Assembly: GCA_021647145.1 (NCBI GenBank)
Contig: JAKIVF010000012.1
Location: forward strand, 1 to 43,508
Source: Methylococcaceae bacterium
GTDB lineage: Bacteria > Pseudomonadota > Gammaproteobacteria > Methylococcales > Methylomonadaceae
Length of the DNA: 43,508 bases
Direction: 5' to 3'
In this document: positions 1 to 8,408 of the stretch, piece by piece
Position numbering within the stretch: position 1 is the first letter of the stretch
How the letters are laid out: every line of letters starts with the position of its first letter
Translations under genes and position numbers: made by a program
The notes under the pieces: model-generated
The model's database searches: none
The model's input: only the letters and a program-made list of their open reading frames with translations
What the model was told of the DNA's origin: nothing

Positions 1-84
1 ATAAGAAACTGGGATAAGATTAAAGAAGTGCATTTAAACCCAGATAATCAAAAAGCTGAAAAGGAAAGAAAAGAGGCGGCATAA
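1..84 (+). CDS. C-terminal tail of a probable IS transposase (partial)
   Basis: An open frame enters from the left edge and ends at TAA 82-84, giving 27 charged residues ending KERKEAA. About 70 bp downstream lies an insertion-sequence-type end (155-178) that matches the ends of a MITE at 2821-3003. The simplest reading is that this is the 3' end of the transposase of that element. The fragment is too short to place in an IS family, so the product is inferred from position and not from a domain. Confidence 0.4.
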   Translation: MRNWDKIKEVHLNPDNQKAEKERKEAA

Positions 85-178
85 TTTTACAACTTTAGGC
101 GACAACTAGCTTGAAAAACACCGATAGAGAGCTGCAAAGACTCTGTTCACATTTAGCTGAGGCTCATGGGTAATCAGG
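1..178 (+). mobile_element. Right end of an insertion sequence (left part outside window)
   Basis: The element ends at 178 with the outer sequence ATGGGTAATCAGG. Read inwards on the other strand (155-178), this matches the MITE inverted repeat at 2821-2844 at 19 of 24 positions, including the first 12 bases. The 10-mer acatttagct occurs just inside the end here (149-158) and just inside the right end of the MITE (2961-2970), which supports a common origin. The left end and the target duplication partner lie outside the window. The element has cut off the 5' part of the gene remnant that follows. Confidence 0.6.
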
Positions 179-509
179 AAAATTTTTATAATAATACTTT
201 TCCACTCGAAACTAATGACCTTACAAAAAACAGTAATTTGATTCAGGGAACTTTATTTGAAGCTAAAGACAAAGATAACTTTACAATTAATTTGAATGGA
301 AACGTGTCTTTTACTGGTAGTAGTCAGTTTACTAATCAGGCCTTTTTTATCGAAGTTTACGATGCTGACAAAAAATTATTACAAACTAGCGACATTGGTT
401 TTTCACTTAATTTACAAACAGCGTTTATACTCTTGTTATAACTAATTGCCATAAGATCTCCTGTTATAATGGAATAAAAAAATATATTGTGAAAATCGAA
501 TCTCAATAA
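179..509 (+). pseudogene. Remnant of a secreted beta-sandwich (PPC-like) protein
   Basis: Right after the IS end an open frame reads NFYNNTFPLE, then a run of alternating polar and hydrophobic residues with LIQGTLFEAKDKDNF and FFIEVYDADKKLLQTSD. This resembles bacterial pre-peptidase C-terminal (PPC) type beta-sandwich domains. The frame stops at 441, but another frame carries the expected last strands, YTLVITNCHKISCYNG, to a TAA at 507-509. A frameshift shortly before about 417 therefore joins the two halves. The apparent ATG at 166 lies inside the IS end and is not a natural start. The gene has lost its 5' end (and any signal peptide) to the IS, and its reading frame near the 3' end. The PPC assignment is by sequence feel only. 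Confidence 0.5.
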
Positions 510-541
510 ATTCATTGCGTTTTTTCATGTTTAACTATTGA

Positions 542-2611
542 TCATTCAATGATAAGATTATCCGTTTTAGAAATACGAGATAAACGTCGCATTAATACCT
601 TCCAGTCAACGCGTGGGTTAAACCCAATGACATCAATTCTTGGTAGCCCGCCCCCTTTTATAATGTAATACCCCTGTTCTGCTGCTTCAACCCCCATAAG
701 TTGACAAACGCCTTGATGAAGATAACAACCAAAACCTAAACGATCATAACCAAACGTATCAAAAAAACGTAAAAAACCTTTAGATATTGCATCAGCAGCT
801 CCCCCACCGCCAATACTCGCAATATTTTCAACTGCTTTTTGACTTATTCTATGTCTTGAATCATCGTTCTCTGGCGTTCCAAACCAGGCATAAAAAGTGA
901 CCGGTGCCCAGTTTTCTAAATATAAATTATTAATATATCCTGATAAACGTCCCTCAATCCCACCCATTTCAAATTTTTGAGTGAGCGTATTTAAATCCAG
1001 ATTATTAATATTCATATCCATGTACAGTTTAGGAAAGTCTGTAAATAAACCAGATGAGGCTAATTTGTTGATTTTAATATTTCCATCAAATACACCTACA
1101 TTCAATGCTCCATTAAGTTTTAATACTTTATTTGTGTATTCAACACCAGGAATATTTCCACTAATATTTCCTGCCAAGGGTGTCCAGTCCAAAACTTGCG
1201 ATAATCTTTCTAATGATAAATTTTTTATACCACCATCAAAATAAACAATAGGTTCCATATTTTTACCGTATTTTAGATTAAATTGATTGATAGTAAACTC
1301 ACCTTCTAAAATAGGAATAGAGCTTTTTTGCACTAATGCTATTTTTTTATCACTTAATAAAAAAGTTAACTGACCTGCATCAAAAGGGATAGCTCTAATT
1401 TTTAATTGTTTCCAATTTATACTAGACGGTGTAGAAAAATTGGGGTTATTTGACCAATTAAGTTCACCATTACTTTCAATCAAAACAATTCGCTGCTTAT
1501 CATCATGAAGAGTAAAATCAGACAATTGGCTAGAAACTTGGGATATTTTAGCATTAGACACCTCAATTTTAGAAACTAGTTTTCCTTTAAATTTAAGCCC
1601 GTCTAATACTGTTTGTTCAGTTACCGGAGAAAGATAATGAGTAGAAAAATAATCCAAATCATTAATATTTATATCTATCGTGCTAGAGTCTATTTTGAAA
1701 ACATGCCTATATTTTAATATCACCTCAGCATTAATTTTCAAAACACCTGGTAACATTAAGTTTGCCTGTCGAATATCGATCGCTCCATCTTCTCGCCATA
1801 TCCCTTTAGTTTGAATGTTTATTCCTTTTTCTTCTTTAATTTCTATATATAGAGGGTCTTTATAAATTTCACCTTTTAATAACTGATTATTATTCTCCCA
1901 TGTCCATTTACCATTTTTATTGCTTGCAAATAAATTAATCTCAAAATCAAGAGCTTCTACTGCAATATTCCCTTGCTCAGCTTGAAAAGAAATGTTTTTA
2001 AATAATGATTCAAGCGATAACGTGTTTATTTGATTGTCATTACCTGTTAATTTAATATCAGCACTAATCAACCCATTTGTTATTTCATCAAGAGATGCTT
2101 GTTGTTCTTTTATATAAGGGGCAAGAAGCTTGAGTTGTATGTTTTTAGATCTGATTAAAACCAACCATTTTCCTCTCTTTTCCTGAGCTGTAAAAGAAAG
2201 TTTTCCTTTCGCAATAGCAAGGTTTTGAAAACTAAAACGGCTTTCTTTTTCTGAAATAAAAAAAGAAAACTCAAATGGGAATGAATCAACAATATCTGAT
2301 TTTAGCTTTGCTTTTCCCTTTTGACAGTTGATTTCATTCTGTTGCCAGGTAAAATCCTGACAAGTTATATCTACAAATTGAACATTAGAAAAAGGTTTTG
2401 GTAGCATTAATTGTTTAATTGATGCTCTGAATTGTTTTTTCTTATTTTCTAATTTGGTTAAAGATAACTCAACATTTTTTATTTTCCACTGCTTCGATAT
2501 AATTTCATCGACATTAAATGAAATTTCTTCAACTGCCTTGATTACTGGTGAAAATAGCAACAGATAGAATAAAATATAAAACAGGCAATATTCATATATC
2601 CTATTTACCAT
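542..2611 (-). CDS. AsmA/YdbH-like envelope protein
   Basis: This 689-residue protein has an N-terminal hydrophobic segment (about residues 8-26, LFYILFYLLLFSPVIKA) that serves as a signal peptide or anchor. A long body of repeated amphipathic beta strands follows, typical of the AsmA-like/YdbH-like periplasmic proteins implicated in lipid transport between the membranes. The C-terminal 100 residues are the most distinctive part: a glycine-rich ASIGGGGAADAISKG stretch, the pair of cysteines in CYLHQGVC, then GYYIIKGGGLPRIDVIGFN. I recall this ending from uncharacterised gammaproteobacterial proteins of this type, but the exact family name is uncertain. The gene stands alone between the broken remnant and the MITE and appears intact. 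Its start at 2611 puts the hydrophobic segment at the N-terminus. Confidence 0.6.
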   Translation of the reverse strand: MVNRIYEYCLFYILFYLLLFSPVIKAVEEISFNVDEIISKQWKIKNVELSLTKLENKKKQFRASIKQLMLPKPFSNVQFVDITCQDFTWQQNEINCQKGKAKLKSDIVDSFPFEFSFFISEKESRFSFQNLAIAKGKLSFTAQEKRGKWLVLIRSKNIQLKLLAPYIKEQQASLDEITNGLISADIKLTGNDNQINTLSLESLFKNISFQAEQGNIAVEALDFEINLFASNKNGKWTWENNNQLLKGEIYKDPLYIEIKEEKGINIQTKGIWREDGAIDIRQANLMLPGVLKINAEVILKYRHVFKIDSSTIDININDLDYFSTHYLSPVTEQTVLDGLKFKGKLVSKIEVSNAKISQVSSQLSDFTLHDDKQRIVLIESNGELNWSNNPNFSTPSSINWKQLKIRAIPFDAGQLTFLLSDKKIALVQKSSIPILEGEFTINQFNLKYGKNMEPIVYFDGGIKNLSLERLSQVLDWTPLAGNISGNIPGVEYTNKVLKLNGALNVGVFDGNIKINKLASSGLFTDFPKLYMDMNINNLDLNTLTQKFEMGGIEGRLSGYINNLYLENWAPVTFYAWFGTPENDDSRHRISQKAVENIASIGGGGAADAISKGFLRFFDTFGYDRLGFGCYLHQGVCQLMGVEAAEQGYYIIKGGGLPRIDVIGFNPRVDWKVLMRRLSRISKTDNLIIE

Positions 2612-2820
2612 CTTAGATTAATTTCCTTAACGTGTTCAGAATATTTTAGACAACTGACAGGGGTTATCGAGACGTTCAAAAAAATGACATATTTTGATAA
2701 CAATAGACTCTTGAGTGAATAAAGTGCTTGACCCAAAGGTTCAGCATCATTACTGTCTTTTTTATTTTAGTTTGACAATATCAACTTTATGTAACAGTAC
2801 CTTTCCTTGTTATATTTTTT

Positions 2821-3003
2821 CCTGATTACCCACAAGCTTCCGCCGAATCAGTAGATGACTTGTAAGGTATTGAAAAATAATAAATATCTATTAATGAAAA
2901 TTTAACTTAAACTTTTAACTTTGATCAGGTTAAAAAATAACCATTATTTTTCATAAGATTACATTTAGCTTTTTAAAGTGGCGGAAACTTGTGGGTAATC
3001 AGG
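2821..3003. mobile_element. 183-bp MITE with 24-bp inverted repeats
   Basis: The 24-bp ends at 2821-2844 (starting CCTGATTACCCACAAG) and 2980-3003 are inverted copies differing at one position. An 8-bp direct repeat, TATTTTTT, sits immediately outside both ends (2813-2820 and 3004-3011), as expected for a target site duplication, although the AT-rich sequence makes chance extension possible. The interior has no open frame. The ends are related to the IS end at 155-178, so that IS family probably mobilised it. The element fills most of the 546-bp gap between the YdbH-like gene and the radical SAM gene. Confidence 0.85.
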
Positions 3004-3157
3004 TATTTTTTTATATTCCCTAGTTCATATTATATATGTATGTGTTATTTCTTAATAGCTCCATGGAAGCGCGACTTCAAGAGTTTTATTCTTTAATGCT
3101 AGGTACAATCAAAGAGTAAATATATCCAGAAAAACCAGTTTTATATTCAGGTAAAGA

Positions 3158-4269
3158 CTACATTTTTTGGCGAATAATAAGCATTGCACGCTTAATTTCC
3201 TGTGTAGGTGTTCGATGGTCAAAACAAGAACTCGCACATCGCTGGGTTCCAAAATCAACACATTCAATAGTTTTTTTTCGTATACCTTTTGCAAGCATGC
3301 CATTCCATATATCATAGGCTGACTGATTTAGTACATTTCCTATAGGAGGGTATGTCGTGCAAACAAAAACATCTCCATCAGGAAAAATGTGATAATCTCG
3401 CATTCCTACTCTACAAGGCGCCAAGCTAGAAGAAGAAATTTTTCCTTTAAACAATGTAGATATAGAAAGTAGTTTTTCTGCGGATGTTTCGATAATGCTT
3501 TTTTCTCGCTTCATTATTAAAAGTTCATCAATAACCTTATCTAATTTTCTGAGTTCGGAAATATTAGTAATTTCAATTGTTTTTTTTCTTTCTCAGTCCA
3601 ATTCCACATAGGTCTAACAGGAGAAAAGTCAATCATATCCACCCCCATTTCTTTAGCCCATAAAACCATTTCAGGCAAATCTAGAAAATTTGCTTTTGAA
3701 ACGACTGTTTTTAAGCGAATCAAAAAACTGTACTTTGACAATTCTCTGTGCTTTTTAAGTAAATTAATGCCTTTTTCTATTTTACTTAATGCTCCTTCAT
3801 ATCCGCGAGAGGAATCATTAATTATTTGTTTATGTGAATCAACAGAAATATCAATATTAGGTGGTCGAGCAGCAACTATTCGTTGAACTGTTGTTTCTTT
3901 AAAAGCAGATCCATTTGTTATAACACCCCATGCAATATTTTGCTCATTGCAATATTCCAATAATTCAATAAAGCCTTTCTTTAAGAAAGGTTCTCCACCT
4001 AAAAATTGAATAGTAAAGTTACCAATAAATTCTTTTAAGCTATCGAGTGATTTTTTCCAATCCTTAATTGAAATTTCATCTTTATATTCATCTAAATTCC
4101 AACAGTTACAATATCTACATTTATAATTACAACGCTGGTTTACCATTCCTATTATACGAGATGGTTTTGTTACATCTATATTGTGAGAAACATAAAGCTT
4201 TTCAGTAAAAAAAGCTTGGCCAACTGAACTACCACGACTTATCAGTTTTTTTGCGAATAAAAAATTCAT
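3158..4269 (-). pseudogene. Radical SAM/SPASM protein, frameshifted at an A8 run
   Basis: Two minus-strand frames make one gene. The N-terminal frame (4269 to 3541) carries the radical SAM cluster motif CNYKCRYC (CxxxCxxC, about residues 48-55), then FLGGEP and ITNGS. The C-terminal frame (to 3158) carries a SPASM/twitch-like auxiliary cluster region with CRVGMRD, FPDGDVFVC, IECVDF and QRCASSC. The frames meet at eight A residues (T run 3580-3587 on the plus strand). One extra A joins EKEKK to TIEITNISELRKLDK without a break, giving about 370 residues. SPASM enzymes commonly modify peptides or act as maturases. The substrate is unknown, and no precursor peptide is visible between this gene and the IS at 4345. 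It could be a true pseudogene, a sequencing or assembly slip, or a gene read by polymerase slippage. Confidence 0.75.
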
Positions 4270-4344
4270 TTAACCACCCAATACAATGTATTAACCTTTA
4301 TAAATATATTTTAAACGCAATAATACCACTTCTATTCTTCTTAG

Positions 4345-5800
4345 TAACTATCAGCCTTCTCCAATACGAAATGAATCTGAAAACCACCCCATATTCCAAT
4401 ATAAAATGAGTCTAAGCTGACAAAATCAGGGAATCTGTTCATGATGAAACAATGAAAGCCATCATGAATCTTAATTTATTAAAAAACACCGAAGAGTTAC
4501 AAACTTTTTTAGACGGAACCCAAGCCATTTTATTTAGCGTACCAGGCGATAAAGCAGCACGATATGACTTTATTCAATCCACCTTAAAACAGTTTCACTA
4601 TAGAGCACTAAATAAACAACAAAAAAGCATTGTGATACGCTTTCTGCTACAAGTGACAGCCTATTCTCGCCAACAGCTAACTCGCCTCATTCATCAATAC
4701 CTGGAAGTCGGTGTTGTACAGCAACGAAAGCGGCATAATCCAGCGAGCTTTAAACAACAATATACAGCAACGGATATAGCTTTACTGGCAAAAATGGATG
4801 AACGCTATGATACGCCAAGCGGTGCTGTCATTAAAAAACTGTGTGAACGTGCCTTTTCGGTCTTTGATGAAACGGAGTATAAAAATATTGCTAATATATC
4901 GGTTTCTCATTAATACAATATTCGCGGCTCCACAAACTACCCAAAACAGCGAAGAACCTTTGAAAAAAACCAGGTCTCGACAAGCCGCTATTGGAGAAAG
5001 ACGCAAACCCAATGCAGAGGGAAAGCCTGGATATATTCGAGTGGATACCGTTCATCAAGGCGATCAAGATGGTATAAAAGGGGTTTATCATATCAATTCG
5101 GTTGATGAGGTCACTCAGTATGAAGTAGTACTCTCTTGTAGTCTAATAAGTGAACAGTTTTTGGTTTCTGTGTTGACAGAAATACTTGAAACATTTCCTT
5201 TCGACATCAACGGCTTTCATGCGGATAATGGCTCGAAGTATATTAATCATCAAGTCGCAAAATTGCTTAATAAACGCCATATTGAACTCACTAAATCTCG
5301 CTCAAGGCAGAGCTATGATAATGCATTGGCAGAAAGTAAAAATGCTTCAGTCATCCGTAAGACTTTTGGTTATAGCCATACAGAACAGTATTGGGCTGAT
5401 GAACTTAATGTATTTAACAGGGGGGTATCTCAACCCTTTTCTCAACTACCATCGCCTTTGCTATTTTCCAACAATCATTACTGATGACAAAGGAAAACAA
5501 AGAAAGAAATATCGCTATAATAAGATGATGACGCCTTATGAAAAACTAAAATCTCTCGAACAGGCTGAAAATTATTTAAAAAAATCTGTATCTTTTGAAC
5601 AACTAGATAAAGAAGCTTATGGAATGAGTGATAATAAATTCACTGATCTAATGAACCTTGCTAAAAAGCAACTTTTTAAACAAATTAATGAACAGAAAAA
5701 AGCCTGATTTCTTGTATTCGAATTAAACGCTGTTCAGACTCATTTGTTAATTGGAAAATACTCTATCAATCGCTGTCAATCTTGGGTGAGCTGATAGTAC
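4345..5800 (+). mobile_element. Degenerate insertion sequence of the DDE-integrase type
   Basis: The ends share ACTATCAGC: plus strand at 4347-4355 and inverted at 5790-5798. Inside them is a repeated binding-site-like motif CCAAT-N4/5-AAATGA(A/G)TCT, twice at the left (4361-4377 and 4396-4413) and once inverted at the right (5736-5754). The transposase between them carries three disabling lesions. The architecture resembles IS families left in the ISNCY class with an integrase core, but I cannot name the family with certainty. Outer boundaries are estimates good to several bases. The element lies just upstream of the radical SAM gene and may have cut it off from former neighbours. Confidence 0.7.
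4452..5707 (+). pseudogene. Transposase with rve/DDE core, one nonsense and two frameshift lesions
   Basis: The first frame (from ATG 4452) gives an N-terminal helix-turn-helix-like region with TAYSRQQLTRLIHQY and TPSGAVIKKLCERA. It stops at TAA 4911-4913 right after ISVSH, and the same frame then continues YNIRGSTNYPKQRRTFEK. An A7 run (4963-4969) appears to hold one extra A, moving the reading into the frame with GYIRVDTVHQGDQDG (first Asp), FHADNGS (second Asp) and NALAESKN (catalytic Glu). A G6 run (5420-5425) holds one extra G, and the rest (GYLNPFLNYHR to NEQKKA) is read in the third frame. Correcting all three gives roughly 418 residues, a normal size for such a transposase. It is inactive as it stands. 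Confidence 0.8.
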
Positions 5801-5959
5801 CCAGAAGGCACAGGAAAATTTGCTGAGAATTCCAACAGGCACATTTCAGCGTAAGGTTTGTTTTTTGCATCCGCCAAGGATCATCATAACAAAGGATGAG
5901 CTAACTGCATAATCAGAGGCTATGTTATTAAAGTAATTGTGTATCTTACCTATTAATAA

Positions 5960-6850
5960 TTAATTAGGGAAAACACCCGTAGAAAGGTAGCGATCTCCTC
6001 TGTCACAAATAATTGCTACAATCACTGAGTTTTCCACTTCTTTTGACAATCTAAGCGCCACAGCAATTGCTCCCCCTGAAGATATACCAGCAAAAATACC
6101 TTCTTGATTAGCTAATGCTCGTGTGGTATCCTCGGCACTAATTTGATCTACATCCATAATACGATCTATCGTTTTGGGGTGATAAATTTTAGGCATATAT
6201 TCTTCTGGCCATCGTCTAATTCCAGGTATTTTTGACTTGCCTTCTGGTTGTACACCAATAATTTTTACATCTGAGTTTATCTCTTTTAAAAACCGAGAGA
6301 CTCCCATGATAGTTCCTGTTGTCCCCATGGCACTCACAAAGTGAGTGATTTTTCCTTCTGTATCTCTCCAAATTTCAGGCCCTGTCCCTTCATAATGGGC
6401 TAGAGGATTATCTGGATTAGAAAATTGATCTAAAATTCGTCCTTTTCCTTCTTTCTCCATTTTTCTAGCTAAATCAATGGCTCCTTCCATACTTTTAGAG
6501 GACGGTGTTAAAATGATTTTTGCACCATAAGCTTTCATTGAAGCAATCCGCTCAGCACTCATATTATCTGGCATAATTAAAGTCATCTTATAGCCTTTAA
6601 TTGCCGAAACCATCGCCAATGCAATTCCAGTATTTCCACTGGTAGCTTCAATCAAGCTATCACCAGGTTTAATTTCACTTCTTTCCTCAGCGTGCTTAAT
6701 CATACTTAAAGCTGCACGATCTTTTACAGAACCAGCAGGGTTATTACCTTCAAGTTTAACCAAAATTGTATTACTTGTTTTTCCTGGTAATCTTTGTAAT
6801 TTTACAAGAGGCGTGTTTCCTACAAACTGTTCTACTGTAGAATATTTCAT
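5960..6850 (-). CDS. cysM: Cysteine synthase B (O-acetylserine sulfhydrylase B)
   Basis: CysM makes L-cysteine from O-acetylserine and sulfide or thiosulfate using pyridoxal phosphate. The 296-residue protein has the PLP lysine in NPAGSVKDRA (K43), the phosphate/substrate loop EATSGNTG (69-75), the cofactor loop GTTGTIMG, and the C-terminal SSGGA. The IRRWPEEYMPKIY segment is typical of CysM and not CysK, and the length fits CysM (about 300) better than CysK (about 320). It is a single gene on the minus strand, separated from rnpB by about 90 bp. It is the first intact core gene after the decayed IS region. No regulatory site is evident. Confidence 0.93.
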   Translation of the reverse strand: MKYSTVEQFVGNTPLVKLQRLPGKTSNTILVKLEGNNPAGSVKDRAALSMIKHAEERSEIKPGDSLIEATSGNTGIALAMVSAIKGYKMTLIMPDNMSAERIASMKAYGAKIILTPSSKSMEGAIDLARKMEKEGKGRILDQFSNPDNPLAHYEGTGPEIWRDTEGKITHFVSAMGTTGTIMGVSRFLKEINSDVKIIGVQPEGKSKIPGIRRWPEEYMPKIYHPKTIDRIMDVDQISAEDTTRALANQEGIFAGISSGGAIAVALRLSKEVENSVIVAIICDRGDRYLSTGVFPN

Positions 6851-6939
6851 ATAAATAAAGATTGAGATTAAAACTTTATGAATGGTGCAAAAAGAATAAT
6901 AGAAAGCACATTTTCCGGAATAAAAGAAGAAAATAAAAA

Positions 6940-7324
<385 letters not shown>

Positions 7325-7331
7325 AATAGCA

Positions 7332-7359
7332 ATTATACAATATTAATATTAATTCTGAA
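7332..7359 (-). promoter_or_regulatory. Probable rnpB sigma70 promoter
   Basis: On the minus strand a perfect TATAAT (7337-7332) is preceded after 16 bp by TTCAGA (7359-7354). The -10 box ends seven bases before the A that begins helix P1 at 7324, so the predicted start coincides with the 5' end of mature RNase P RNA. The -35 match is modest (4 of 6). Confidence 0.65.
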
Positions 7360-7541
7360 ATAAACTTAACGCATTCATAATATTTATGAATACGTATAAC
7401 AGACAATGTAACTACAAATGATTCCAGTAAGCGAAACGAAAGACGGACAAAAAAACTAGAAAAACTCTACCAATTATTATGCGTTAGTACAATTGAGTTG
7501 GCGAAGATATTTCTTGTATGCTACATATAAAAATAAAGTGT

Positions 7542-8261
7542 TTATTCTTCAGATAAAGCTTTTGCCAATTGTTTTGCCGGAACGTAGCCAGGAAAAACAT
7601 TACCTTTTTCTGTCACTATCATGGGTGTTCCTCTTACCTCAAAATCAGTTGCTAACTGCATATGCTCATCTATCGGGTTTTCACATTTTTTTGTTTCCAG
7701 TGATTTACCTTTTTTTGCATCTGTTAATGCTTGTTTTCGATCTTTTTCACACCACACAGAAACGGCTTTATCATAGGACTCAGATCCTTTTCCGGCTCTT
7801 GGGAAAAACAAATACTGAATAGTAATCCCTTCTGCCATATATTGATCTATTTCTGAATGTAGTTTACGACAATAGCCACAATCTATATCAGTAAATACAG
7901 TTACTGTATGTTTACTTTTCTCTGGCTTAAATATTATTGCTTTTTCTTCACCTAACTTTTCAAGAGCTATTTTTCTTGAACCAGCTAACTTTAATTCCGT
8001 TAAATCTTTTTTGGCGTTTATATCAATTAAGTGGCCTTGCAACATGTATTTTCCATCTTCGGAAACATACAAAATATTTGTACCCATTGTAACTTCATAT
8101 AATCCTTCAATTTGAGTGGATTCTATTGAGTCGATTTTCAAAGAAGGTATTAAATGAGCCAATGATTTTCTAATCGCATCGTCATCAGCATGAGCACATA
8201 AGCCCGTGCTTACTAAAACCAAAGCTAACAAAGAATGTAGCGTATTTTTTAATTGTTTCAT
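7542..8261 (-). CDS. dsbC: Periplasmic thiol:disulfide isomerase DsbC
   Basis: DsbC reshuffles wrong disulfides in periplasmic proteins and is kept reduced by DsbD. The 239-residue precursor starts with a signal peptide (MKQLKNTLHSLLALVLVSTG, cleavage probably after AHA near residue 25). A dimerisation domain follows, then a thioredoxin domain with the active site CGYC at 128-131. A second cysteine pair (VWCEKD and KKCENP) and the cis-proline loop RGTPMIV are present. All hallmark residues are intact. It lies between rnpB and rseP on the same strand, about 150 bp from rseP. That position is unusual, because bamA commonly follows rseP in gammaproteobacteria. Confidence 0.92.
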   Translation of the reverse strand: MKQLKNTLHSLLALVLVSTGLCAHADDDAIRKSLAHLIPSLKIDSIESTQIEGLYEVTMGTNILYVSEDGKYMLQGHLIDINAKKDLTELKLAGSRKIALEKLGEEKAIIFKPEKSKHTVTVFTDIDCGYCRKLHSEIDQYMAEGITIQYLFFPRAGKGSESYDKAVSVWCEKDRKQALTDAKKGKSLETKKCENPIDEHMQLATDFEVRGTPMIVTEKGNVFPGYVPAKQLAKALSEE

Positions 8262-8408
8262 ATTTAGTAAATATCAGTTATAAAGTCCAAAAAAGACAAC
8301 AGAAATGAGTTTTTGTTCATATTTTCAAAAGAACACAAAATGAAATTTAGTCATTCAGAAACACAAGGCTTGTAATCTGGAAAAAAGTTATGTTTTACTA
8401 AGTTCAAA

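Noticed and set aside
3109..3315. Minus-strand frame of 68 codons overlapping the radical SAM gene
   Set aside because: It is a shadow in another frame of the SPASM region, whose cysteine motifs are read in the frame ending at 3158.
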